Below, one piece after another: positions 22,801 through 34,419 of a DNA stretch of 64,000 bases; within the stretch, counting starts at the first letter, position 1, and the number at the start of each line of letters is the position of its first letter. Source of the DNA: Blasia pusilla (Eukaryota > Marchantiophyta > Marchantiopsida > Blasiales); contig CM114272.1 of the NCBI GenBank assembly GCA_050084515.1, positions 58,838,001 through 58,902,000 of the forward strand. Reading direction: 5' to 3'. The notes under the pieces were generated by a model. It was not told where the DNA came from and did not search any database. It saw nothing but the letters and a program-made list of their open reading frames with translations. A program made the position numbers and the translations under genes.

Positions 22801-23602
22801 ATCCTTAAATTTCAAATAAAGTGCTCAAGTTGCCTACAATTTTCATTTACTAGAGCCCCCACTATCATAGAAACGATGATGAGTCCTCTTTTTTGCCATT
22901 GTCCTATCTGAAAGTAACAACCATATGCAAAGCTCGCCCCTAAATAAGGGAATGGAGGGTCCCTTTGCCACCCACTTCCTTACGATTCCTTCTCCTTTAC
23001 ACTTCCACTCTCTAGAAGAAGGGAGAGAGTCCATACCTCTCCCATCCTCTCCCCTATCCTTGGTCTTTGTCCCTCTTGAAGCACCTATCAAGGCCATTTG
23101 TAGAGGAATAGAGAGATCTGCTACCAATATCTCCATGCATCCATCTCTAACTCTCCCCTTTTCAAGAATAGAGATGGTTGAAAGAACATTCATCCCTCAC
23201 CTTCGACCGTCTGCATCTTTTCAAGTTCATAAATTTAGCCTCTGGTGTTGGGAAACTTGTTCATGCGGGATGTTTACTACCAAAAAAAATGTTTTTTTTT
23301 CTAAGCCTCACCGTTGGAAATTAGGCTGCAATCCCCTACAAAGCTAGGCTCCCTCCCCCCACCCCCAATGTTGCAAGGAAACACACAAGTCTGTCCATGA
23401 GACAAACATGCCGCCTTGATATCCGTGGCTTGCATCCGGGCCCGCCCTGAGCCCATCGAGCCTGTTGCATAGACTTGGATTGGTTGAGCATGCATCCAAT
23501 TTGTGGCTCAAACTACCCGCGCAGCGGGCTTGCAAGTTGGACCCCCATTGGATGGGCTCAAGGCCTTGCGCCTGAGCCGGAGCTGCGGCTCCCTAGATGC
23601 GG
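19836..23602. other. Spacer between the inverted LTR-like arms
   Basis: About 3.8 kb with no recognisable protein. At about 19838-20260 and 23366-23600 are GC-richer blocks with phrases such as GGGCCCGC and ATGGACATAAGTC that recur at 24890-25000 and 26600-27470. They look like non-autonomous DNA-element debris, perhaps the same hAT-like group. The rest (20300-23300) is AT-rich unique-looking sequence. Confidence 0.35.
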
Positions 23603-24879
23603 TGTCGTATAGTAAAATCAGCCAGTATGTAAACTCCTTCCTCGTTAAGTGTTAGATAGAGTTTTATTAGTATTAAGTAAATTAGCTTAGAAAAAGGAAA
23701 TCCCCATGTTTAAACCTCTTTATGGTGCCTCTTTTATGCGGGCCCAACTTTAGAAAAGAGGTAATAAATAAAAGATGACTTTATAAAAGTAAAGTAGTGA
23801 GGTTGGTGCTTTAATGAAAAGCAAAAGTAGGCTTGGTTGGTGGCTAGGTTAGTTGGGATAATTTAGAAAATATCAAGTGGGTAAAAGAGGATATTTTGGA
23901 AGAGATAAGAGGAAATCTACTTGTGTCAAAATGTGATTGGCTAAACCTTGAGAGGAAGCCATGTGGCACAAGATAAGATTAGCTCTATTTCGTACTCTTG
24001 TGGGTCTCTTGTGAGTATATAAAGAGGAGGGACCTTCAAAGGTTCATCACATTCTATTCCACATTTTGAGTCTTTCGTGTCACTCTTGAGTGTATGACTT
24101 TGGGATTGCTTGCTCTTCCAATGAGAATGGATCACCCCTCTTGGGAGAGTAACTTGACCATAGTCTATTCTTCGAGAAGTTTCTAGAGTGTGGTGTGTGT
24201 GTGGAGATGAGAGGTTTGTCACCTTAGAGGAGCTTAGTCATACTAATATAGTGAATGTTTTGGCTTGTTACTTCCCCAATGAGAGTGGATTACCCCTCTT
24301 GGGAGAATAACTCCGCCAAAACCCATTCTCGAGGAGAATAGAGAATGTCTGTCAAGCATGGATAGGGGTGGAGCACGAGTTGTGCCCGACTTTCCTTTCC
24401 TTAATCCATACCATGTCAAGATACTCTTTGTAGATAGGCAATGGTTCACTCGCTATTTAGTTTATCACTTTGGAGAGGCATTCATGAACCAAGTCATTCA
24501 ATCTCCAACTCCGATGATCCTTCCTATCGTCACATATGGAAGGACATGGGATTGTACTTTGTATGTCCTTACATAGCGATCCATGGACGTCCATACGCAT
24601 GCTCAAGTAGGGTTTAACACTAATTGTGCTATCTTCCTCGTATACAAGCGTAAAATAGTTTATAGGGATTTTATAGTTAGGAATTTCGGGGTCCGATGTT
24701 ACGAAGAAGTGATCGCCTTGGCACTTCCATTTGTGATATCTGTCGTGAGAGAATGGAAAGTGTACATAATAATTTTATATTGAAAAAAGAGATCTTCTCA
24801 GAGAGTTCATCTTGCATCAATCGCGTCTGCCGCAGCTAGAAGGCCTGCCCTTACTCGAAGAAAGTCTCTCGACACAACG
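23603..24879 (+). repeat. LTR-like repeat, right arm of the inverted pair
   Basis: 1277 bp, starting TGTCGTATAG and ending CGACACAACG (decayed from ...CGACA). It matches the left arm in inverted orientation. A TATATAAA at 24016-24023 sits in a conserved GTGAGTATATAAAGAGGAGGGACC block and is a good candidate LTR promoter. A short motif, TACCCCTCTTGGGAGA-like, repeats twice downstream (about 24133 and 24290). Confidence 0.65.
24016..24023 (+). promoter_or_regulatory. TATA box in the LTR-like repeat
   Basis: TATATAAA, conserved as TTTATATA at 19422-19429 in the inverted copy, within a well conserved block. Transcription would start about 30 bp downstream, towards the right. Confidence 0.5.
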
Positions 24880-25006
24880 GGTTGGTGCAAACTTTGTGTG
24901 GACCACAAAATGAGTGCCGGCCGCAAGCACCCAGGCCCGTACGAACACGTCCATTCTTAAGACAGACATAAGTCCACGAACACAAACTTTCTCAGTGTGC
25001 AACTTT

Positions 25007-25296
25007 GCCGAGCCTCCATCCCCTCTTGGCTTGTTGTTGTTGTTCTTCATGATCTCTACGCCCATCCCTAGACTAAGTCTAAATTTCGCTTAGCAATCTT
25101 GCCAAGCCCTCACCCCCCTCTTGGCTTGTTGTTGTTGTTGTTGTTGTTCTTTATGATCTCTACGCCCACCCCTAGACTAAGTCTAAATTCGGCTTAACAA
25201 CCCTGCCGACTCCACCCCCTCTTTGCTTGTTGTTCTTCTTCTTCATGATCTCTACGTCCACCCGTAGACTAAGTCTAAATTTGGCTTAGCAACCCT
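25007..25296. repeat. Three-unit tandem repeat with GTT microsatellite core
   Basis: Units at 25007-25100, 25101-25204 and 25205-25296. Each has CCCCTCTTGGCTTGTTGTTG, a variable GTT/CTT run, then CATGATCTCTACGCCCACC, TAGACTAAGTCTAAATT (containing the palindrome TAGACTAAGTCTA) and GGCTTAGCAACCCT. Length differences come mainly from the GTT run. Confidence 0.8.
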
Positions 25297-26580
25297 ATTT
25301 GAGAAATTCCCCATGTGCAAGGGAAGGAAGGTGTAATTTGTACATCTTCTTTAGATCCTCCGCCATGAAAGACTTGTCCATTTCAATGCAACTTATTCTC
25401 CTCCCCTCTCCGATTGAGATCATGATTTTTTTAAATAAAAATTCTAATCAAAGCCTTAGGACATGTGGTATAAGAATAAAGTTTAACAAAAGGGAGGTTC
25501 CTTTTACTTCGAGAAGTTTAAAATATTCTTTTCTTGCTTTTCTGATGATATTTTTTAGTATCTTTAAAAAATAATACATCCACTAAGAATTTTAAATATA
25601 AGAAATTAAGAATAAGATTTCCTTAGAATTGTTTCCTTACTACAAAATTGTTCTTTCTTGCACTTTTAAGACCCTTAAATCAAAATTCTACTAAGTACCA
25701 CTCTTATTAGAAAAATTTTAGAAACGAAATTCACTATGTATTACAATTTCTGTCAGAGATTAAAGATTGTAAAATACTATATGAATGTTATTTGCCTTTC
25801 CAAAGAGTTCTTTTCTAGAGAAAGTCTATTTCCAAAACAAGAGATACAAGTGGAAGTTTCTAAATTAATAAGAGAGGGAGACAAAACTCATGTGGAGAGA
25901 AGTGGAATTTTTAATGAAGAGGAGAAAGTGCATTGTATTTAAGAACGAGGGAATCACTTTTCCAAAAAAAAAAAAATTAATGGATTGGATCTTGGTTTAG
26001 GATAAAATTGAGAGACTTTTTAACTTCTAATTTTTTTTCTAAAGAGGGAAGTGGGAGGGATGGGGTAAGGGATTTTTTATTGGATTGAGATAAGATTTAC
26101 ACCTTAAGTATTAAAAAGAGAAAGAGGATTAGGGGAGGGATGCAAGTATTTTTTGGAAATATGAAAGATAATTGAGGATAGGGGTTGTTTTTAAATAAGG
26201 CCACTTTGTTTAATTTTCTCAAAAAAGAGATAGGATAGGAGGTTTTCTAAATTAGAAAAGGGGAGATTCGTAATCATAGGATGAAGCTTAAAATGAAGAT
26301 GAGGATTGCATAAAAGACAAGAAGGATTGAGGTTTTCAATACTAATCTATTCTATGAGCGTTATGTATCACTTCCTCTGTTTTGCACCACAATACAACAC
26401 GATTTCTATTATGAACTTATGAAGTCCATGGTTTAAAAAAAATCTATATTATAAATTATATTCGAGATTAAAGATCGTAATATTGTCTTCCAATACCACA
26501 GGTTATTTTATTCAAAAAATTTTTTATGTGTGGTATTATCATTAATTTACTTATACGTTGCATTTGAACAACCTTGTACA
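25297..26580. other. AT-rich intergenic sequence, nothing recognised
   Basis: Strongly AT-rich with A/T homopolymers and only short, low-complexity frames. No domain, repeat family or RNA gene recognised. Confidence 0.4.
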
Positions 26581-27470
26581 ACTGCGAAATGGGTCCCTTA
26601 CCCCGGTTTAATTTGGTACCCAAATCGCACATGCGGGCGCAAGACGCAAGAATAGGTGTGGGCTTGGATTAAGGGTACAAAGCAAGGACCTAACCTATAT
26701 GCGAGCCACACAGGCTCAATGCAGGCTAGAAAATGGCTGCCAAAGAGCGGCGGTGGGTCCAAAATTGCACACAAAAAAAGTATGTGTTTGTGGACTTATA
26801 TTCATCCCGGAGATGGGCATGTCCGTGCAAGCCTAAGTTCCTACGGACCGCCTTCGACCCCACCCCACCCGCAACATACAACCGGGCTCAGCTTGCCCGC
26901 AACCAGTCTAGCGATCTGGCGCTTGTTCTTGCCACCCATTTTATAGCCGGAACCAAGCTCGTGCCTTGCTTGCAAAGGTCTGCATCAAGCTTGTTTTTGG
27001 CCCCTACTGAGCCCATAGGGCCCGCATCACCTGTTATAGATGAGCACAAAATCCGTGATAGGCCCGCTCCAAGGCCCCCGAGATTTAGGATCTAGGAGGG
27101 AGTTCAAGCTCTATATGAGCCACGCATAAGCTCAATGCGGGCCAAGCCAAGGCTTGTAGCCCAGAAACCCATTTGATCCTTTTCCGTCTCCCTTAATTTG
27201 AGCCTGCACCCATTCTCGCATTCCAAGCCTGCATGGGAAGCTTGGGTCCCAAAAACACATGGGCGGAGGACTTATGGAGCATGTCCATTTTCGTGCAACC
27301 TTGGGCAAATCGCTAGATTGGGGCGCGGGTCTGACAAGCTTGGGTCTAGATTGCATGTGGAGCACACCTGAGTGTGGGACCATGGGCCACGAGAAGCTGG
27401 CCAGGCTAGCATGCACATATCCATCCTAGGGAAGAACATAAGTTTGTAGAAATGGACTTTATCCATAAGA
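26581..27470. repeat. GC-richer non-autonomous element debris
   Basis: Two halves (about 26640-26990 and 27110-27440) share phrases such as GAGCCACxCAxGCTCAATGC, CAAAATTGCACAC/GTGCAACC and ATGGACxTATGTCC-like ends. The same phrases occur at 19838-20260, 23366-23600 and in the MITEs at 18531 and 62311. It looks like several diverged copies of one DNA-element family. Boundaries are uncertain and no transposase is visible. Confidence 0.35.
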
Positions 27471-28949
27471 AACCTTTCTTGAGTATCGGTCTTGTATACT
27501 GTGGAAGCTTGGATTCAACAAATTCCACTCTCCTTACTGATTTACACCCAAAAATACCCATATCACCCACACTCAACCAGCCTTACTTCTCTCAATTTTG
27601 GGTCTCAAGTTACCCTTCAAGCTCAACCAATCTAGATATGCATCAGATACTCACCTAACCCTCACTCCCCAACATAGGCAAGTCATTCAAGACTTCCTTG
27701 ATAGTCTACGCACCTAAAGTGGCGCTAGCGTCTTGAGTGATCCCAATAGAGCTCAAATGAGTCTTTAACTAAGACTTTTGGGTCATGGGTCACCCAGAAG
27801 TCCTCAACTTGGCTCGGTGTCAAAACCCCAAAGTCAGCCCCTCAATCCATCTTGTGCCCTTAGTCCAAGGTGTGTTTCAAGTTCCAAATACCCTTGGAGA
27901 TCCTCCCATTAAATATAGTTATAGTAATCCAACCCATCTCTACATTAGGGAAAGTCTTCATGGTTGTTCCTTATGGCCCTCAACCCAATTATCATTCTGA
28001 TAAATTGGGAATGGTTTCTACACCTTTGCTTAATGACATGCCCTTGTCCAAATTTTTACTATGTTGGAACTGGCTTGTTATAAGCTTTCTAACACCACCT
28101 TATTAATCCCAAATACATATTGATTCTAGTCATTATAACCTCAAACCTTGATAACCCCCAATCGCTCAATCAAGTTCCAATCTAGGTTATAACCTGTTGC
28201 CGTCCAACTCTTGTTGGACGTGATCTCTTCTTGAGTCAATTTGACATTTGGTCTTGCTTTGCTATATTGCTAGGTTAAAATCCATCATATGAGGTGCTCG
28301 TCGAGGCGTGCGTCTCACTTCTGCAATTATTGTCTAACTCATGAGACTCTAGTGCGCTTCCATCTTAGTGTAAGCTCACTAGGGTTTAAATGTTCTATGT
28401 TGGCGTGTATTTTTTAAATGAAAGGTTTTTTTCATAAACTTACTTCCTTAGATATATTGTATGAATGGGTGGAGTTTGGATCTTTTATGACAACCTTATT
28501 CTTATTTCAACGAATGATCCATCCTCTCAACAAAGAGGCAAGAGCATTAGTAGCTCGTATTTCAAAGTGCATCGTTGAGTAAGAGCAACTATATGTTCTA
28601 CTTTCTATTTTACAAGAAATCTCTCGTTTATGAGTTGAGATAATTATGTTTTGAGATGGATTTTATCTATAATATGATGTAATTGTTGTTGATCTTATAT
28701 TTTCTAACTTGGTGTGTGGAGTTGCATATCCTAAGGATTCTACAACAGATAAAGTAAGAAGAATCGAGTTAAGTTATTAGACCCATGGCTTGATTCATTT
28801 TGCGATAGAAGTTTTCCGCACATATATGTGTATTTTGATATTTTTGAAAAATTATGTTCAAGATTCCCCCAAGAATCATCAACTTTTCCTTTCTCATATT
28901 ACTTCTCTTTCCAATGTCATTTCTTTTTATAAAAAATTCTTCTTGATGG
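27471..28949. other. Intergenic, nothing recognised
   Basis: No frame longer than about 80 codons and no recognised motif on either strand. Base composition shifts to AT-rich after 28380. Confidence 0.35.
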
Positions 28950-29685
28950 TGTCGTGCGAATACACATCGCCGCCAACATACATTGGTTGTCATGCACACA
29001 CATGTCTAAGATCCATCTAGTTATCAATCCTAACATCTCTACACATGAACGACTGGACAACCCCAATATAAAGTTGAATACGAATTGTAAACTCTGATGA
29101 AATTTGCAATCAACCGTGCTTCATTCAAACAACTATACACATGATTTTGATAGTGTGACAGGAAGAGAATGTATACACAAGGATTCCCAAAAGATGTGAT
29201 CTCCTTATTGATCACTCCTAGCCCATTCTTCAAGAGAGAATCCAGACTCAATACATGCAGGTCGTAATGTATCACGGATCCCAACAAGGGTCTGCAATCC
29301 TAAGGAGATGAGCTCCAAATGAGACTCATCCGAGGTATACCCCCCTGACACCTCCATGGGTGACTTGTACACACAGGTCACCTCCCTCCTAGCAGGTCAC
29401 TACCAACATGTAATACACCCATTCTAGCTCCCTAACAACTACACATATGGTCCCCTCATGAGACCAACTACCAACTAACCCACGACCCTATAGGTCCAAG
29501 TGGAGCCATACATGGTTGGGAAGGTCAACCTCTCTAAGGTTGCCATTCCTCATAAACGAAAGGGTGACCTACACTCGTAGGTCACCTCCTAAGAGCAGGT
29601 CACATATGACCTCTCAAAATAGGGAAGTACAAGGCCCCTCTAAGGCCTCGATACTATCTCGCCCTATGCCGCATATACCACGACA
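28950..29685 (-). repeat. Possible solo terminal repeat of an LTR-type element
   Basis: Starts TGTCGTGCGAATACACATCGCC, nearly the same as the B2 ends of elements B and C (TGTCGTGCGCATACACATCGC on this strand). A candidate other end is ...CCACGACA at 29685, giving TG...CA and a 7-bp inverted terminus. Similarity to B2 is limited to about 70 bp. No TSD (GATGG versus ATAGC), so the right boundary is tentative. Confidence 0.35.
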
Positions 29686-30200
29686 ATAGCATTATAATGT
29701 GCATATGCATTGGCGCTGGTACATCGAGCCGAAGTAGTGCATGGCCACTCATCTCATTGTCCATTCACATCTTATCAACCACTAGTGTTCATGTTGGATT
29801 TGTTTCAAACTTTGTCTATTAATAATCTAATTCACTAAGATATTTTTGTATTTGCTTGTCGCCATTTCATTTTTGCATTCCTTTCCCATTCCCCTCTTCA
29901 AATTTTTATTTTTCTTATCTTTTACATGGGTTTGCTTATATCAAAACTTAGATATATAGTTATTCATCTTTTTATTGTATACCTGGCTTGTTAATATATA
30001 TTAATATTGAGGAATACTCTTTTATCTGCAAACATCTGTTTGATATGTGACAAGGAGACAACAAGAAAATATTTTTTGAAAAAAAAAAAACTACTTTTTT
30101 TTTCATATGCATTATTAATCCTTACCTTCCCGTGCATGACACACGGTCCACTAAATATATTAAAAAATTAATCTCTAAAACTTTATGAATCCAAAATAAC
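29686..30200. other. AT-rich intergenic sequence, nothing recognised
   Basis: A/T-rich with poly-A and poly-T runs (about 30075-30100). No coding or repeat feature recognised. Confidence 0.35.
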
Positions 30201-31281
30201 TCCTGAAATGAAAATCTTTAGAATGGCGCTAAAACATAGGTATCCAAAGCCACTATGCAAGAAGAGTTCCAGCTGCAAACGGCTGCTCCAAACGTGTCGC
30301 ATAGGATCTCGCCACGTGGAACGATCTCCAACCCCAGTGCAGCTAGCAGGATGGAAAACTGACGGTTTAAATTACTACACGTGGCAAGGGTATCTTAAAG
30401 TTTGGACCGCTAGTCGTTAGGTTAAAAGGATCGGTATACGGAGATAAAAAGCGGTGACTCTAGGGTCCACTTGAGCAGGGAACAAACCAGATCATATCCC
30501 GCTACGTACTTCCTGGAGCACATCGTTCTGTCGGACGGTATTGTACGTGTCGGATACTCAGATACTAACAGGTGGTCGTAGCCTCGTAGGAGTACGCATT
30601 TCATTCACTCATTTCCCAGTGTCCATAGTGCTGACGTGTGGGAAGTATGTGGACGGATACGTAGATGTTCAGATTTGCCTCGAGGGTCGTGGCAAGCATA
30701 CGACGGAGAAGCACATGTGGTACTTCAGGACACCTGTCGGTCGTCGTGCCGCCAGTTGTACATTCTGTCGTTTTTGTTGCGATACCAGCCTTGCTCTTAT
30801 AACTGAGGCACCAGTGCCGCACCACGTGGAGGTCCCATTCTGGTAATACTCCCGACGTCTCCCGTTGCTTAGAGCAGAACAGACGTGGCTCGGAAAGGAA
30901 CACCGGTCTGATTGAATGAGGAGGTGGGCCCCCGCGGCCCGTTTGGTCGGCTGGGGCGCTTGACGGTCGAACTAAGGACAAAGCAAACAAACGGCGTCAG
31001 AGAGCAGCCGCTACACTCTCCCAGTCGCAACTTCGCAAGGAGCAGTTCCGTCCCGGCTTAGATGCCGGCGATCTGCACATATTTCCCGTTCGAACCTGCC
31101 GTCCATTGGCTCACCACCTGTCAGCCGTCCATTTCCCACACTTGCTATATGAGGAAAAAATATATATATGTAGAAAAAGGATGGGAAACACATCACGATG
31201 CAAAAGAGGGGGCATGGTGATAAAAAAATAGACCTCAAGAGGCCAGAACTTGCCTGGAGGAGAAGGAAGGGGGCCTTTCCC
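30200..31281. promoter_or_regulatory. GC-richer region with three CACGTGG motifs; possible regulatory or 3' flanking region
   Basis: CACGTGG (plant G-box/ABRE core) occurs at 30313-30319, 30378-30384 and 30823-30829. Base composition is richer in GC than either side. No convincing protein on either strand. It could be a host promoter, a decayed gene, or the 3' untranslated part of the non-LTR element that ends nearby on the minus strand. I cannot choose. Confidence 0.3.
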
Positions 31282-32116
31282 TTAACGACCAAAATCATCA
31301 ATAGCAGAAACAATATCAACAACACCTAGAGAACTATGAGTACTACTCAGTGGGCCTCTAGCATTGGCGTCTCCAACCGCCTGAGCCCGCCGCAGAAGCC
31401 CATTTGCCTGGGCGCGCTGCAAAGCTATGGAGACTCGTTGCCTACAATAAAGTATCGCAGTGGCTAAGGACAATCCATTTCTCGATTGGAGATGATGGGT
31501 GTAATCCGTAAGGAACGAGTCAAACCTCTCCCCCATCGCCCCGTACATCTCAATGGCTAGGGGGATAAATCGATGTCCGTCATGAAGTCGACTATAAATG
31601 TGGGTCTTCTTGACCGCCGCCGCCGTCGCTCCTTGTGCTATCACTTGGTCTCGCACCGTCTCCCGCGTAGGATCCGTCACTACAACATCCGCTACCACCA
31701 CCTCAGACTCCCTCGTCATGTAGAGATCAGCACGGATAAGGGAATCCCGCATTGAGTAGTGCCTCTCTCTTTGTACATGGAATCCACTCTCCCGAGCAAT
31801 ACAGAACATAATATCCCGCACTGCATCGTGAGTGGCTATCCTCTCACCCCCAACTGGACATCGTGCCAAATGCACACCAAGTGGATCCAGACTCCGACGA
31901 CACTCGTAATGTGTCGAACCAACCACCGTTAGTTGGGGCAGGCCCACTCGGAACCTCATTGCTGTAGTGTAGGTAAGTGGTGCGATGCGGAAAGCCGGGA
32001 TGAGGGGACGAGCCCCCACCCATGAGCCTGCCCCCTTTATGGAGCAAGAGCAAATACGGGCCCGAACCTCCATGGGGATATTCCGTCCGACATAGTAGCT
32101 CTAAACAATGCATCAA
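31282..32116 (-). pseudogene. Restriction-like endonuclease domain of the non-LTR element
   Basis: The 263-codon frame (31282-32073) contains CRRSLDPLGVHLARCP, a Cys/His cluster, then RADLY and VVVADVVVTDP, fitting the RLE core with acidic residues spaced as R-x-D and D-x-x-x-x-D. In the family this domain nicks the target DNA to prime reverse transcription. It joins the RT frame at 32113 by a frameshift. Confidence 0.65.
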
Positions 32117-33416
32117 AGTGGGCTTCCAATCAAAGAAGATTGGAGCCCATACTGTCCGGTGGTAACTAGGGAAGAGAAAACGGGAAGAACTGCTCTAGCC
32201 TCAACAAGAAGGGAGTCTCTACAAGCTGTGAGTGAAGATTGAAGTGGGAAAAGACCATCCTCAACATGGGAAACATACTGTAAAAGTAGCGGTCTATCCC
32301 TAACAAAAAATCGGGAGCAAAGGAGGGGTGCTACAGTGGCCCAACTCCCTAAAAAGGCTGAAGACACCACTAACTCAATCGCTATGAGACCTACTCCATC
32401 AAAGGCAATCGGCCAAGAAGCCTGTCTATGAGCTAACTCCCCCGCGGGGCACTCTAATGAGCCGGGTCCTATAAGATCCCCAAACGCTTGCATACTCTTT
32501 CTATCAAAGGATCTATACAAGGAAGAAATATGGCTAGTCGCCCACACGGTTCCACACAGATAACCAGGTCTACGGACAAAACATGACAAGAGGATTCCAT
32601 AAGCTACTTGAGGGTCACCAATCCTCGTGAGATCGTCGACATGAAGAAGATCCTCGGTAAGAGCCACCGCCACAAAACTCGATACAAAGTCTTGGCTCCC
32701 GATTGCGACTCCCAAGATGCAAAGCCCTCCAACAGGTGTCAAAAAACCGTCGGGTAAATGAATATCCGCTGACAAGCCTAATGAAGACCAAGCCTTGCAC
32801 TTTCCCACCTTCACCGCGAGGCCGACGTGTGCAACCTGTGCTGAAAAGTGTTGAAATGCAGGAACAACCAAGTCTCCAGGGCCAACAATGTGAGTATCAT
32901 CTGCCAACGAAGGGAAAATGCAACCCGGGAAAGCCTCCACCGTAGAAAGAACCGCTCGATAATGAGCCAAAGCAAACAATGCACCACCCAAGGGATCACC
33001 CTGACGCATCCCAGTAGCAGACTCCAAGACCGTGACCTCCTCCTCGAACCTACCGTGGTGAAAATAGAGAGCCAAGGGGCCCCATAAAAAGCATGCATGA
33101 AGGGAATCAGGCTCGCTATGGGACCCCCCGCGTCTCTCAGCTCCGTGAAGATAGCTGCCCGAGACACTGAGTTAAAGGCGTTCTTCACATCAACTTGGAG
33201 AACCACCCACTCTGGATGTATATCTAAACAAGCCCTCAAACCTAAGGCTACAGCCTCACAACCGGCTGGCGTGGCAACTCCGAACTGGTGCGGACTCAGA
33301 TGTGACTGGAAAGCCTCACGGAATGACAAAGCGATAGTGCGACTCACCAACCGCAAGAGCACCTCCCCTATGGCAATCGGACGGATCCCTCCACCCTCCT
33401 TCGATAACGCTAAAAG
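32113..33416 (-). pseudogene. Reverse transcriptase of the non-LTR element
   Basis: The first part (32811-33362) has IRPIAIGEVLLRLVSR and motif A QVDVKNAFNS. After a frameshift near 33075 the second frame (32113-33075) has GMRQGDPLGG and motif C LADDTH (usual F/YADD), then the thumb region. Polymerase residues D and DD are kept. Two frames plus the break at 33417 make the copy inactive. Confidence 0.75.
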
Positions 33417-34419
33417 TCACCCCGCCCCCAATACTTGGGCTACTGCTGTTGGCACTCTCCCCTGAGCTAGGTGAGAGGCAACCTGAAGCAACTTGGAAAA
33501 GCCACTAGCAGAGTCCTCGGAGGAAAAGCAATCACGAAGGTGTTCGTACATCATACCGGACAACCCTCTAGCTGCTATCCTAGGGGAACGCCCGAGTGCC
33601 CGTCCAAAGAGGGACGAGTCTAGGCATAAGGTCGTGCCAGGATGGAAGTCACGTACAAATGTTGGGATATCAACCACTGGACGAGGGTGTAGCCTTCGGA
33701 GGGCGTCGATGGTAACAGCGAAAGGAGGAGCCATATCCATAGGGCGGAGCGCACGAGCCGCTCGCGAGTATTCCCCGGCTCGCCCAAGTCTCCTACATCG
33801 TCGCAATCTGGCAGCTACAAGATCGTCTGCTGGGAAACCACATGGAGTACTACCTCTGACATATGCCACAAACTCGCTCTGCAGAGACTCCCAATCACCT
33901 CCTCGGAAGCGCGGCAATCGGGCCACAACCTCTCTATGGCCAGCCTTCCCTCCTCGTGTATAGCGAAGACACCATCGTGAAAGGAGAAGTAATAGATACC
34001 ACGAGAGCTCATCCATAGGATCAAGTGCGATCCTAGATAAGGGAAGGAGGAAAGACTGGTGAAGCTCATCCCGAATAGCATGGGGGATCCTATGAAACAA
34101 CCTCGGGCAGGGAAAACGAGTCTCAAAGAGACATGTGATGCTGCCAAGGTGGAACCTCAACCACTCGGGAGGGGGCGATGATGCATGAAGCATGCCATGC
34201 CTCGGGAGGGGGCGATGATGCATGAAGCATCGGTGAGCATCCATGATCGACTAGAGGAACCATCCATCCGAATCTATCAAAGTCATGATGTTTAGCCGCT
34301 AAATGGTTCCGAATTCCTGAACGAATGAAGAATTCGGGACAACAAGGGCATTTCGTATCACGGCTAGATGACCCACGAGCCCCTACGCGAGAGGCGGATG
34401 CGGGTCGAGGCATGGACAC
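33417..34419 (-). pseudogene. N-terminal region of the non-LTR element, with zinc finger
   Basis: Two overlapping frames, 34123-34419 (zinc finger CPCCPEFF...HLAAKHHD) and 33417-34244. The frame change is produced by the 37-bp tandem duplication at 34164-34237: 37 is 1 mod 3, and the phases of the two frames differ by exactly that step. The linker is rich in Arg and Leu and binds nothing I recognise. Confidence 0.6.
34164..34237. repeat. 37-bp tandem duplication inside the non-LTR element
   Basis: CTCGGGAGGGGGCGATGATG and the next ten bases occur at 34164-34193 and again at 34201-34230; period 37. A recent-looking, nearly perfect duplication. Confidence 0.85.

Larger units (their letters stand above)
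31282..34419 (-). mobile_element. Degenerate non-LTR retrotransposon with restriction-like endonuclease
   Basis: Minus-strand order: an N-terminal C2H2 zinc finger (CPCCPEFFIRSGIRNHLAAKH, about 34360), an upstream linker, reverse transcriptase, then a C-terminal CCHC-plus-restriction-like-endonuclease region. There is no apurinic-type endonuclease. This order is that of early-branching, site-selective non-LTR clades (R2/CRE/NeSL/Utopia type). I cannot name the clade. Poly-A tail and TSD were not found, so element ends are unknown. Confidence 0.75.

Noticed and set aside
23301-23535. Short overlapping Cys/Gly-containing frames
   Set aside because: Within GC-rich transposon debris that recurs elsewhere in the window.
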